49,992 nt of DNA from Bacteroidota bacterium (GTDB taxonomy: Bacteria > Bacteroidota > Ignavibacteria > UBA10030 > UBA8401), in contig JAGVPT010000217.1 of NCBI GenBank assembly GCA_020052095.1, positions 1-49,992 on the forward strand, written 5' to 3'. The notes under the pieces are model-generated. The model was given only the letters and a program-made list of their open reading frames with translations. It ran no database searches and was not told where the DNA came from. Position 1 is the stretch's first letter. Every line of letters starts with the position of its first letter. Position numbers and translations under genes: made by a program. Of the stretch, positions 34,343 to 42,617 are shown piece by piece.

Positions 34343-36141
34343 GAAAACTCTCCATCATAGTTTTCTGCCTCTATCAGATTTCTTCGGCACAGTACGTTGT
34401 CAAGTCGCCCTATCTTGATGCGCCGGAGAATGCCATCGGTTATGTGGATAGCTGCGCAAAGTTCTGGACGAAGGCATATGAACCAACCTACGGTGGGTTT
34501 TATACAAATATCGATAGGCAGGGAAATCTCAAAGCTTCATGGGGAACGAACAAGAATACATTGAATCAGTCGCGCGATGCCTACGGTTTTACCCGCGCAT
34601 TCATGCTCACAGGAAACGAGGAATATCTTGTCTATGCCCGACGTGCATTGGACTTCATGTATAAGAACGCGTGGGATAAAACGTACGGCGGATGGTTCAA
34701 CGATATTAGTAACATTGGCACTCCAACCAAACCGACAGACAACAAAACCGCATACTATCAACACTATGCGCTTCTGGGTATCACTGCCGCCTATGAAGCG
34801 ACTCGGGATACGAGCGATTGGTCCTGGTTGATGAAGAGTTATGCACTCAACGACAAAAAGTTCTGGGACTTCCGCCCGCAGTACTTTGGGTATTACGATA
34901 ATATCAAATACGATGGAACCAATCCGACGGACAAGAGCTTCAATGCCACAGTCGATGCAATCACGACACATGTTTTGCATTTGTACCTCATGACGGGGGA
35001 CTCGGCCTACAAAGCCCGCCTCCTGCAGTTGGCTGATAATATGCTCACGCATCTCGTTGCGAGCGTCCCCGGGCAAGCGATCGGCTTTGCGGAGATTTAT
35101 GACGCAAATTGGGCATGGAAAAGCAGCGAGACAATGACGATTATGGGACACGTGCTGAAAACGGCGTGGTGTTTGGCGAGGATCTACCAACTGAACGCTG
35201 ACACATCGTACCTCTCCGCAGCCGAAGGTTTAGTGAAACTGGTGTGGGACAAAGGATACGATCACCAATTTGGCGGACCGTACAAAGATTACAATCGCGT
35301 CACCGGCCAGATGTTGATGTGGGGAGTGGCGGACACGGCAAAAGCCTGGTGGCAAATGGAGCAGGCAGTCACGGCGGGTTTGATGCTCTATCAGATTACC
35401 GGCAAATCTGTATATTTACAGATGGCAGACGAAAGTCTGGATTTCTTCATGAAGTATTTCGTCGACCATGTGTATGGCGATGTCTATGCCGACCGGACAA
35501 GGTATGGCAATAAGGTTCCAGCGTGGGGTGATGAAAAGGGGAACAGCGGCAAAGCGGGATATCATTCTGTCGAACTCGGCTACTATGTCTACCTCTACGG
35601 AAAACTGCTTCTCAAGCATGAACCTGCGACGTTGCACTACAACTTCCGCGCCGACTCAACGCTCAGAAAATTCAGCATGACTCCAATCTCACTCCCTGAC
35701 GGACAGTTACGAATCGAAGAAGTGAAATTCAGAGATTCTGTCTATACTAACGTCGATTACGTGCAACGTCTCCTTACAATTCCCCCGGGAGTAGGAGGAA
35801 CATTTTCCGTGACGTATGAAAGCGCAATCCCTTCTTTTGTCGCGTCAAGTTCTCCTGTTTCACTTCCGGCGAAATTTGAACTGGCACAGAACTATCCGAA
35901 CCCGTTCAATCCGACAACGACAATTCAATATGCGATTCCTGCAGGGAACAGTCATGTGCGTACGCTATTAAAGATTCATGACATGCTCGGCCGTGAGGTG
36001 GCAACGCTCGCCGACGGCGACAAAGAAGCGGGCACCTATCAAGTGACTTTTGACGCATCATCGCTTACGTCCGGCGTATACTTTTACCGAATGTCAGCCG
36101 GCAATTTCTCCGAGACAAAGAAAATGATTTTGCTGCGCTAG
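34339..36141 (+). CDS. Secreted AGE-family (alpha/alpha)6-barrel protein with T9SS tail
   Basis: A 600-aa protein with signal peptide (MRKLSIIVFCLYQISSAQ). Residues about 25-430 match the N-acylglucosamine 2-epimerase / cellobiose 2-epimerase fold: YGGFYTNIDRQGN, QSRDAYGFTRAFMLTGNEEYL, YGGWFNDIS, KTAWCLARIYQL, WWQMEQAVTAGLM. These are the repeated helix-hairpin and Trp/Tyr-rich segments lining the sugar pocket. A small beta region and a T9SS domain (LAQNYPNPFNPTTTIQYAI...GVYFYRMSAGNFSETKKMILLR) follow. Family members epimerise or isomerise the reducing-end sugar, but some (alpha/alpha)6 relatives are hydrolases. An exported, sorting-tagged version within an amylase operon is unusual and may act on released glucan ends. 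The start overlaps the previous stop by 4 nt, and the next gene begins 8 bp after its stop. Confidence 0.8.
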   Translation: MRKLSIIVFCLYQISSAQYVVKSPYLDAPENAIGYVDSCAKFWTKAYEPTYGGFYTNIDRQGNLKASWGTNKNTLNQSRDAYGFTRAFMLTGNEEYLVYARRALDFMYKNAWDKTYGGWFNDISNIGTPTKPTDNKTAYYQHYALLGITAAYEATRDTSDWSWLMKSYALNDKKFWDFRPQYFGYYDNIKYDGTNPTDKSFNATVDAITTHVLHLYLMTGDSAYKARLLQLADNMLTHLVASVPGQAIGFAEIYDANWAWKSSETMTIMGHVLKTAWCLARIYQLNADTSYLSAAEGLVKLVWDKGYDHQFGGPYKDYNRVTGQMLMWGVADTAKAWWQMEQAVTAGLMLYQITGKSVYLQMADESLDFFMKYFVDHVYGDVYADRTRYGNKVPAWGDEKGNSGKAGYHSVELGYYVYLYGKLLLKHEPATLHYNFRADSTLRKFSMTPISLPDGQLRIEEVKFRDSVYTNVDYVQRLLTIPPGVGGTFSVTYESAIPSFVASSSPVSLPAKFELAQNYPNPFNPTTTIQYAIPAGNSHVRTLLKIHDMLGREVATLADGDKEAGTYQVTFDASSLTSGVYFYRMSAGNFSETKKMILLR

Positions 36142-36149
36142 GTACCATC

Positions 36150-38738
36150 ATGCGGATTACACTTGTCCTTTTTCTTCTTTTTGTAACTTCGCTTCTTTGC
36201 GCACAGCCAAAAGTGGTCGATGGTGGGATCCTATTTACGTTGAAATCGAAAGCTGCGTCGGTTGGGTTAACCGGCGATTTCAATGGGTGGTCACGCGATG
36301 CCGATTCGATGAAAAAAGGTGCTGACGGTATTTTTTCCATCGTCAAAAAGGTGAAGCCTGGAATCTATCAGTACAAATTTTATGTGGACGGAGAATGGAT
36401 TTTGGACGATGCAAATCCAGGCAAAGCGGCGAACTATAACAATACGAGCTTCAATTCTATTTTTACTCTGGCTGATAATGGCACAATTCAATATCACGGT
36501 TATATTCCAACGGCAAAAGGGACTATGAACGATACCTATCCTCATTCTGGCGGAACACTCTACCTCAATATTATATGGCATCAGCATCAACCATTGTACC
36601 TTGACCCGGAGAGTGACCAACTGCAAGGCCCGTGGGTGCGAACGCACGGCACAAAAGATTATTACGACATGGCGTCGATCCTGGAGAAATACCCCGACGT
36701 GCACTACAATGTCAACTTAACGTCATCGCTTTTGTTTCAGCTTGAGAAATACTACGTCGAACGATTGCGGCCGTTTGTCGACCCATCGAATAATGCTGTC
36801 GATGCAAGAAAATTCCTCGCGAAGTGGAAAGGGAAGACCGATCCGTGGATCGATATAGCGCTCACGCCGACGAAGGATCTCACCGCGCGGGACATGAACT
36901 TCCTTCTGTACAATATTTGGAACGCATTCGGCATCAGCGAAGTGCAAATCCTCCGCTTCCCAGAGTATAATGCGCTAAAGGAGAAATATTCACGGAAGGA
37001 AAGCTTTGCGGAACAAGAGCTCCGCGACATCAAATTCTGGTTCTACCTTGCCCATTTTGACCCCGATTTCCTGGAAACGAAGGTACAGCTTGCAGATGGC
37101 GCCACGATAGATCTGACAAACCTTGTCGAAAAACGATCGGACGGGAAATACTATTTGCTGAAACGTGTGACGGAGGATGACTGCAATCGTATTGTTGCGG
37201 AAACGTATAAGGTCCTTTCGAACGTCGTCCCGATTCACAAAAAGCTGATGTATCATCCTACGACACACGATGGCCAGATTGAAGTTGCTACGACGCCGTT
37301 CTATCACCCCATTCTCCCTCTGATTTATGATACGGAACTGGCGAAAGTGTGCCAGCCGAACGATGCTCTGCCGAATCGTTTTCATTACCCCCAGGATGCA
37401 AACATCCAGGTAGCGAAAGCCGTCCAATACTACACCAAGACATTCGGGCAAGCGCCGATGGGCATGTGGCCGGGTGAAGGGTCGGTGGCTCAGGAAATTA
37501 TACGTATTTTTGGCGAAAACGGAATTCGGTGGATCGCTACGGACGAGAAAATTCTTGCGCGTTCAAAACCCTACAACCAACCGAAATATTTTCCGTATGC
37601 CGTCTACGCAGGCGGTGAACAAAAAGATTCCGTCGTTACCGTCTTTCGTGATACCGAATTGTCCGATAAAATTGGTTTTACCTATCAAAACTTTCGGGGA
37701 GAGGACGCTGCCGATGACTTCATGAAAAGCATTTTGCGTTACGCCCCGAAAGCAGGAGAACCTGATCGTCTCCTCACCGTAATTCTTGACGGCGAAAATG
37801 CGTGGGAGTGGTACCGGTTGGATAATGACGGGAAAGAATTCATGCACGCTCTCTATAGAAAAATGAGCGCGTTGTATGCAACGAAGCAGCTCATCTCCGT
37901 TACGATGTCTGAATATATCGAGGGGAATCCCAAGCGAAACGTGGCGCCGCATCCAATCTCAAGTATGCCGAAGTTGGAATGGCTCTACCCGGGTTCGTGG
38001 ATCAATGCAAATTACGACACCTGGATCGGGGAGGCTGATGAGAATCGCGCCTGGGACTATCTGCTTATAGCCCGACAGGATCTGGAAAACTCCGGCCTGG
38101 TGCAGCCCGATCCGAAGTCCCCCGAGCCGAACATGGGAACGAAGCAATGGTTTGCGTTCAAGGCTTGGGAAGAAATGTATGCCGCGGAGGGATCCGATTG
38201 GTTTTGGTGGTACGGCACGGATCAGACCGCTCCCGCCGGCGATAAACCGTTCGACATTGCATATATAACGCATCTCAAGAATATCTATACTTTCGCGAAA
38301 CAAGCCGGTGGAAAAATGCCGGTGCGAGAGTTCAAGGAAATCATGACCGACAAGAAGATGGCTGCGCGAGTAACGCAGGGGACAATGGCACAGAGCAAGA
38401 CGGATTCCATTTCTGTTGTCTTTCAGTGCGATGCTCGCGGCATGTATGTCCGCAAAGGGATCTTCATTGTGGGGAATCAGGAATCTCTTGGGAACTGGAG
38501 CCCAAACACTGTTAAGATGTACGATGACGGGACGCATGGCGATCAGGAAAATGGCGACAGCATCTGGACGATTGAACTGAATTTTCCTATTGGGACTCAA
38601 ATTCAGTACAAATTCACGAACAGCGGCCCGAGTGGAGAATGGAATCCCGGCGAGGAATTCTCATCCGCCAATCGCTCGATTTATCTGGATGGCTCCGCCG
38701 AAAGAGTTGTCCTGAAGGATGTGTTTGGAAAACAATGA
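36150..38738 (+). CDS. Exported GH57 alpha-glucanase (amylopullulanase-like) with N- and C-terminal starch-binding-like domains
   Basis: An 862-aa protein with signal peptide (MRITLVLFLLFVTSLLCAQ). Residues about 22-105 form a CBM48/AMPK-type domain (VGLTGDFNGWSRD, YQYKFYVDGEW). The GH57 domain runs from about 135 to 640 with family regions LNIIWHQHQPLY, GQIEVATTPFYHPILPL, GMWPGEGSV (nucleophile Glu443) and VILDGENAWEWY (Asp547). These motif variants fit the amylopullulanase/4-alpha-glucanotransferase side of GH57. The C-terminal 120 residues are CBM20-like (VVFQCDARGMYVRKGIFIVG, GNWSPNTVKMYDDGTHGD, IQYKFTNSG). There is no T9SS tail, so it is probably periplasmic. Debranching of imported oligosaccharides before ABC uptake would fit its place between the secreted enzymes and the importer. 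Substrate range is inferred. Confidence 0.88.
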   Translation: MRITLVLFLLFVTSLLCAQPKVVDGGILFTLKSKAASVGLTGDFNGWSRDADSMKKGADGIFSIVKKVKPGIYQYKFYVDGEWILDDANPGKAANYNNTSFNSIFTLADNGTIQYHGYIPTAKGTMNDTYPHSGGTLYLNIIWHQHQPLYLDPESDQLQGPWVRTHGTKDYYDMASILEKYPDVHYNVNLTSSLLFQLEKYYVERLRPFVDPSNNAVDARKFLAKWKGKTDPWIDIALTPTKDLTARDMNFLLYNIWNAFGISEVQILRFPEYNALKEKYSRKESFAEQELRDIKFWFYLAHFDPDFLETKVQLADGATIDLTNLVEKRSDGKYYLLKRVTEDDCNRIVAETYKVLSNVVPIHKKLMYHPTTHDGQIEVATTPFYHPILPLIYDTELAKVCQPNDALPNRFHYPQDANIQVAKAVQYYTKTFGQAPMGMWPGEGSVAQEIIRIFGENGIRWIATDEKILARSKPYNQPKYFPYAVYAGGEQKDSVVTVFRDTELSDKIGFTYQNFRGEDAADDFMKSILRYAPKAGEPDRLLTVILDGENAWEWYRLDNDGKEFMHALYRKMSALYATKQLISVTMSEYIEGNPKRNVAPHPISSMPKLEWLYPGSWINANYDTWIGEADENRAWDYLLIARQDLENSGLVQPDPKSPEPNMGTKQWFAFKAWEEMYAAEGSDWFWWYGTDQTAPAGDKPFDIAYITHLKNIYTFAKQAGGKMPVREFKEIMTDKKMAARVTQGTMAQSKTDSISVVFQCDARGMYVRKGIFIVGNQESLGNWSPNTVKMYDDGTHGDQENGDSIWTIELNFPIGTQIQYKFTNSGPSGEWNPGEEFSSANRSIYLDGSAERVVLKDVFGKQ

Positions 38739-38825
38739 ACAATGATCAATGAGTAATGAGTAATAATCAATGACAGGTGATCCATGGCGACTGTTTACTG
38801 ATTACCGTTTACTGATAACTGAATA
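38739..38825. repeat. Degenerate short-unit repeat tract 1
   Basis: Overlapping units of the type AATGAGTAATGA / AATCAATGA followed by TTTACTGATTACCG / TTTACTGATAACTG. The same AATGA-rich family recurs at 40066-40117 and 42024-42060, all in gaps flanking the ABC importer genes. Confidence 0.75.
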
Positions 38826-40067
38826 ATGACATTCAAACAAACCGCTTTAATTTTTGCTTCTATTCTTCTGACGCTGATCGGGCTTGGGTGCGCTTCAAAA
38901 GGTGACGGAAAAATCCGCATCACAATCTGGCATCAAATGCGTGTTGATGAGCGATTGATTCTTGAATCGCAGCTCAAGAGATTTATGGTGCTCCACCCTG
39001 AGGTGTTGGCGGAACAGCTCTACAAAGAGACGGAAGAGCTTCGATCGGGATTCATCGTTGCGGCTATTGCGGGGCAGGGACCGGAGTTGGTGTACGGACC
39101 GTCTGACCAGGTTGGACCGTTCCAGGTTATGGACATCATTATGCCCCTGGAGGATCTTTTTGATAAACAGTATTTGGACGGATTCAATCCGAAGGGACTC
39201 ACCTACTACAAAGGGCACTTGTTCCAGATTGCAGACAAACTCGGGAATCATCTTACGCTCGTCTACAATAAGAAATTCGTGCAAGTGCCGCCGCAGACCG
39301 ATGAAGAGCTGATCTCCCTCGGAACAAAGCTCACAAAAGATACCAGCGGTGACGGAAAGGCAGATCAATACGGTCTTGTTTGGAATTATACCGAGCCTTT
39401 CTTCTTCATCCCCTTCATGACCGGCTTTGGTGGTTGGGTGATGGATACGAGTGGAACTCCGACCTTGAACACTAAGGGTATGGTCGATGGCTTGAAATTC
39501 ATTCAGGACTTGCGCGACAAGTATAAGATCATTCCAAGCGAAGCAGACTATAACATCGCTGATATTCTTTTTAAAGACGGCAGGGCAGCCATGATCATCA
39601 ATGGCGATTGGTCCTGGTCGGGCTATCAAAAGGCTGGAATTGATATCGGCGTCGCGCCGTTGCCGAAAATAGTCTCCACCGGACTCTGGTGCGCACCGAT
39701 GGTTTCACCGAAAGGATTCTCCGTTAATATAAACGTAACCGGAGAAAAGAAGAAGTGGGTCGCTGAACTTTTGAAGTATCTCACATCGCCGGAGAACGAA
39801 TTCGAAACGGCGAAAGAACTCAACACGATGCCGACACAGAAAGTCCTATACGAAAATGACTATATAAAGAAGAACGAAATTTTGCGCAATTCGCAGATGC
39901 AAATTGACAGGGGGAAGCTAATGCCGGTGGTGCCGGAGATGCGTGCGATATGGGATTCAATGCGTCCGAGTTACCAGGCGGTATTGAACGGAGAGAATAC
40001 ACCCGAGGAAGCGGCGAGGGAGATGCAACGAAATGCCCTGCAGAGGATCAGGGAGATGAATGAATAA
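38826..40067 (+). CDS. ABC-importer sugar-binding lipoprotein (MalE-like)
   Basis: A 413-aa extracytoplasmic solute-binding protein of the maltose/maltodextrin family. The signal peptide ends in a lipobox (LIGLGC, Cys at about 22), so it is lipid-anchored. Family blocks: ITIWHQM at the mature start, FIVAAIAGQGPELVYGPSDQVG, IPFMTGFGGWVMD, FKDGRAAMIINGDWSW, and the C-terminal MRAIWDSMRPSYQAVLNGENTPEEAAREM. A DTSGDGKADQYG loop near 180 resembles a calcium site found in many maltose-binding homologues. It would deliver maltodextrins produced by the upstream enzymes to the permeases encoded downstream. The ATG is preceded by repeat-derived sequence without a strong ribosome site. Ligand identity is inferred from neighbours. 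Confidence 0.9.
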   Translation: MTFKQTALIFASILLTLIGLGCASKGDGKIRITIWHQMRVDERLILESQLKRFMVLHPEVLAEQLYKETEELRSGFIVAAIAGQGPELVYGPSDQVGPFQVMDIIMPLEDLFDKQYLDGFNPKGLTYYKGHLFQIADKLGNHLTLVYNKKFVQVPPQTDEELISLGTKLTKDTSGDGKADQYGLVWNYTEPFFFIPFMTGFGGWVMDTSGTPTLNTKGMVDGLKFIQDLRDKYKIIPSEADYNIADILFKDGRAAMIINGDWSWSGYQKAGIDIGVAPLPKIVSTGLWCAPMVSPKGFSVNINVTGEKKKWVAELLKYLTSPENEFETAKELNTMPTQKVLYENDYIKKNEILRNSQMQIDRGKLMPVVPEMRAIWDSMRPSYQAVLNGENTPEEAAREMQRNALQRIREMNE

Positions 40068-40117
40068 TGAGCAATGAGTAATGATCAATGAACAATGAGT
40101 AATGAGCAATTAACGAG
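40066..40117. repeat. Degenerate short-unit repeat tract 2
   Basis: At least six AATGA-type units (AATGAGCAATGAGTAATGA and variants) start within the last codons of the binding-protein gene (MNE stop) and continue into the gap. The remaining bases to 40211 hold AAGAGATAAGAGAGAAAG and no gene. Confidence 0.75.
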
Positions 40118-40211
40118 ATTGATCGGCAGGAAGTAAGAGATAAGAGAGAAAGCTAAGCACCAAGAACCAAAAACTCACACCAGTGTCGATGATCTTGAAT
40201 AGGAACGTTCA

Positions 40212-41108
40212 ATGAAAAATTGGAGACATAATGCATATGTTTTCTTCCTCGTTGCACCGGCATTCGTAATACTTATCGGCGTTGTCATCTATCCCTTTTT
40301 ATACAACATTGTACTGTCGTTGTCGAACATGAGTTTGGCACACATTCGTGACTGGAAGATTATTGGATTTCAACAATACACGAAAATCTTTACTGAACCG
40401 TCGCAGCCTGACTTTTACGTCGTCTTCTTGAAGACGATCATTTGGACGGTGGTGAATTTATTCTTTCATGTCGTTATAGGCGTCTCTCTTGCTCTTGTGC
40501 TGAATCAAAAGGAAATACGAGGCAAGGCAATGTTCAGAACGCTCCTCGTTCTCCCCTGGGCGGTGCCTCAATTAATCGTTGCCTTGACGTGGCGCGGTAT
40601 GTTCAACTACGAATACGGCTCCATCAATCTGATCCTGACGCAATGGTTCGGTATGCACCCGATTGCATGGCTCAAGAGTCCGCTTGAAGCCTTCATCGCG
40701 GTGATCATTACCAATGTGTGGTTGGGATTTCCATTTATGATGGTGATTGCGCTCGGGGCATTGCAGAGCATCCCGCACGATCTATATGAGGCGGCGGAGA
40801 TCGACGGAGCGTCGTGGTACCACAAACTGAAGAATATCACGATACCGCTTATCCGGCCAGTGATGGTTCCGGCCATTACTCTCGGCACTATCTGGACATT
40901 CAACAATCTGAACATTGTCTGGCTTGTGAGCAACGCGGGGGAACCGTCCGATCAGACGCATCTTATGGTTTCGTTCGTGTACAAAGCGGCCTTCAATTTC
41001 TATCGATATGGATATGGCGCGGCTCTTTCGATGGTGATATTTGTCGTACTGCTGGTGTTCAGTCTGGTTTTCATGCGGAAGACGAAAGCAACGGAAGCGG
41101 TGTATTGA
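40212..41108 (+). CDS. ABC sugar permease, MalF type
   Basis: A 298-aa integral membrane protein with six hydrophobic segments (first at about 8-30) and the binding-protein-dependent permease EAA loop EAAEIDGASWYHKLKNITIP near residue 195, where the ATPase docks. The length is that of short MalF homologues lacking the large periplasmic loop (the E. coli protein is over 500 aa). The stop is 26 bp before the MalG-type gene. Together they form the channel for the upstream binding lipoprotein. No ATPase gene lies in the window, so a shared MsmK/UgpC-type ATPase elsewhere is expected. Confidence 0.92.
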   Translation: MKNWRHNAYVFFLVAPAFVILIGVVIYPFLYNIVLSLSNMSLAHIRDWKIIGFQQYTKIFTEPSQPDFYVVFLKTIIWTVVNLFFHVVIGVSLALVLNQKEIRGKAMFRTLLVLPWAVPQLIVALTWRGMFNYEYGSINLILTQWFGMHPIAWLKSPLEAFIAVIITNVWLGFPFMMVIALGALQSIPHDLYEAAEIDGASWYHKLKNITIPLIRPVMVPAITLGTIWTFNNLNIVWLVSNAGEPSDQTHLMVSFVYKAAFNFYRYGYGAALSMVIFVVLLVFSLVFMRKTKATEAVY

Positions 41109-41134
41109 GAATTGCACATAAAGGAAATGCAACG

Positions 41135-41977
41135 ATGAACAATGATAAATCGAAGAAGATCGCCCGCATAAGCGCGTCGTATATCGTCCTCATTATCTTT
41201 TCACTTATCGCGCTGTTTCCCGTTGTGCAGGTATTTACAATTTCATTGAGGCCAGCAGATCGGTTGCTTTCCACTTCGCTGGAAATCATTCCAAAGGACG
41301 CTTCTTTGAATACATATAAAATTCTTTTTACCGAACGTCCATTCTTTTTGTGGCTTATGAATAGCACGCTCATCGCCGTTGTCGTCACGCTGACGGGTGT
41401 TGCTCTCGCCTCGACAGCCGGTTACGGTTTCTCACGATTTCGCTTCGTCGGAAAGAAACTTGGACTCTTGAGTCTTCTGGTGACGCAAATGTTTCCCGCG
41501 ACAATGCTTCTTCTTCCGATGTACATTATGCTCGTGAAGTTACACCTCATCAACACCTATCTCGGCATCATCATTATGTATTCTGCAACTGCACTTCCTT
41601 TCTGTATCTGGCAAATGAAAGGATACTACGACACGATTCCGATGAGCCTCGAAGAAGCGGGGCGCATTGACGGCTGCAATCAATTTCAGACGTTCTACAA
41701 AATAATATTTCCACTTGCTGCCCCGGCGTTGGTTATCACTGCGCTATTTTCATTCATGTCGGCGTGGACCGAATATGTTGTTGCTGCGCAAATCTTGCAG
41801 GACACAGACCTCTGGACGCTGCCGCTGGGACTAAAATCGTTTGAGGCGAACATGGGTTCTGAATGGGGTTTGTATGGAGCGGCCTCTGTGATCGTCATGA
41901 TCCCCGTAGTGCTTCTCTTCTTGTCGCTGAGCAAGTGGCTCGTTTCAGGGCTGACGATGGGAAGCGTGAAGGGATGA
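41135..41977 (+). CDS. ABC sugar permease, MalG type
   Basis: A 280-aa partner permease with six membrane segments and the EAA loop EEAGRIDGCNQFQTFYKIIFP near 190. The family pattern VFTISLRPADRLLSTSLEIIPKD follows the first membrane helix, and the C-terminus is LVSGLTMGSVKG, the usual MalG-like ending. The ATG at 41135 is chosen because GGAAATG-like ribosome sequence lies upstream and the first membrane helix follows; the reading frame extends upstream only as an overlap with the MalF-type gene. It is the last recognisable gene of the glucan locus. Confidence 0.92.
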   Translation: MNNDKSKKIARISASYIVLIIFSLIALFPVVQVFTISLRPADRLLSTSLEIIPKDASLNTYKILFTERPFFLWLMNSTLIAVVVTLTGVALASTAGYGFSRFRFVGKKLGLLSLLVTQMFPATMLLLPMYIMLVKLHLINTYLGIIIMYSATALPFCIWQMKGYYDTIPMSLEEAGRIDGCNQFQTFYKIIFPLAAPALVITALFSFMSAWTEYVVAAQILQDTDLWTLPLGLKSFEANMGSEWGLYGAASVIVMIPVVLLFLSLSKWLVSGLTMGSVKG

Positions 41978-42023
41978 ACAAAAATCAATGAGTTCCGCAA
42001 AAAGCGCGGGATGCTGGGAAGCG

Positions 42024-42110
42024 CACAATGAATAATGAGTAATGGTTCATGAGATGCGGACTTCAGACTAAGGACTTCGGACTACGGACATAGGACCACG
42101 GACGATAAGA
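42024..42110. repeat. Degenerate short-unit repeat tract 3
   Basis: AATGA-type units (AATGAATAATGAGTAATGG) are followed by a second family, CGGACTTCAGACTAAGGACTT then CGGACTACGGACATAGGAC, of about 7-8-nt GGACTWC-like units, running up to the YjbQ start codon. The remainder of the 41978-42112 gap shows no gene. Confidence 0.75.
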
Positions 42111-42112
42111 AT

Positions 42113-42526
42113 ATGAAATTCCACACTGACTATCTCGTTTTCAATACGAAGAACCATCGAGAGTACATTAACATCACCGACGATGTTGAGAAAATTCTCC
42201 ACACCAGCGGGATAATGGAAGGGATGATTCTTGTCTCTGCGATGCACATTACCGCTTCGGTTTATGTTAACGACGCAGAGTCGGGCTTGATTCAGGACAT
42301 CGATGAATGGCTTGAAAAACTCGCTCCGTTCAACAAAAACTATCGCCACCATCGAACGGGAGAATCGAACGGCGATTCTCATCTCAAGAGCCTGCTTATG
42401 CATCACGAAGTCATAGTGCCCGTGACAAAAGGGAAGTTAGATTTTGGTCCATGGCAGCAAATCTACTATGCCGAATTCGACGGACGGCGCGCTAAACGAG
42501 TTATTGTTAAGGTCATGGGGCAGTAG
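42113..42526 (+). CDS. yjbQ: YjbQ / UPF0047 family protein
   Basis: A 137-aa cytosolic protein of the YjbQ family, with typical length and blocks: [52 protein letters not shown], and [16 protein letters not shown]. The conserved histidines and the E-x-N-G-D-S-H patch form the family's presumed active site. A weak thiamine-phosphate-synthase activity has been reported for the E. coli member, but the physiological role is unclear. There is no functional link to the glucan genes; it follows the third repeat tract and has no evident ribosome site. Confidence 0.9.
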   Translation: MKFHTDYLVFNTKNHREYINITDDVEKILHTSGIMEGMILVSAMHITASVYVNDAESGLIQDIDEWLEKLAPFNKNYRHHRTGESNGDSHLKSLLMHHEVIVPVTKGKLDFGPWQQIYYAEFDGRRAKRVIVKVMGQ

Positions 42527-42562
42527 GGCGCGAAGGATTCCCGGCTGGTCTTCTCGACTAGA

Positions 42563-42591
42563 TTGAAACATAACGTATTCTTCTCTATATT
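42563..42591 (+). promoter_or_regulatory. Sigma-70 promoter of the GWxTD gene
   Basis: TTGAAA (42563-42568) and TATATT (42586-42591) have an exact 17-nt spacer and lie 27 bp before the ATG at 42618. AAGGAACG supplies a ribosome site in between. Confidence 0.7.
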
Positions 42592-42617
42592 ATTTGTAAC
42601 AGCACAAGGAACGTGGA

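Noticed and set aside
38739-38825. CRISPR-like interpretation of the AATGA repeat tract
   Set aside because: The units are short, degenerate and without spacers, so they are simple-sequence repeats.
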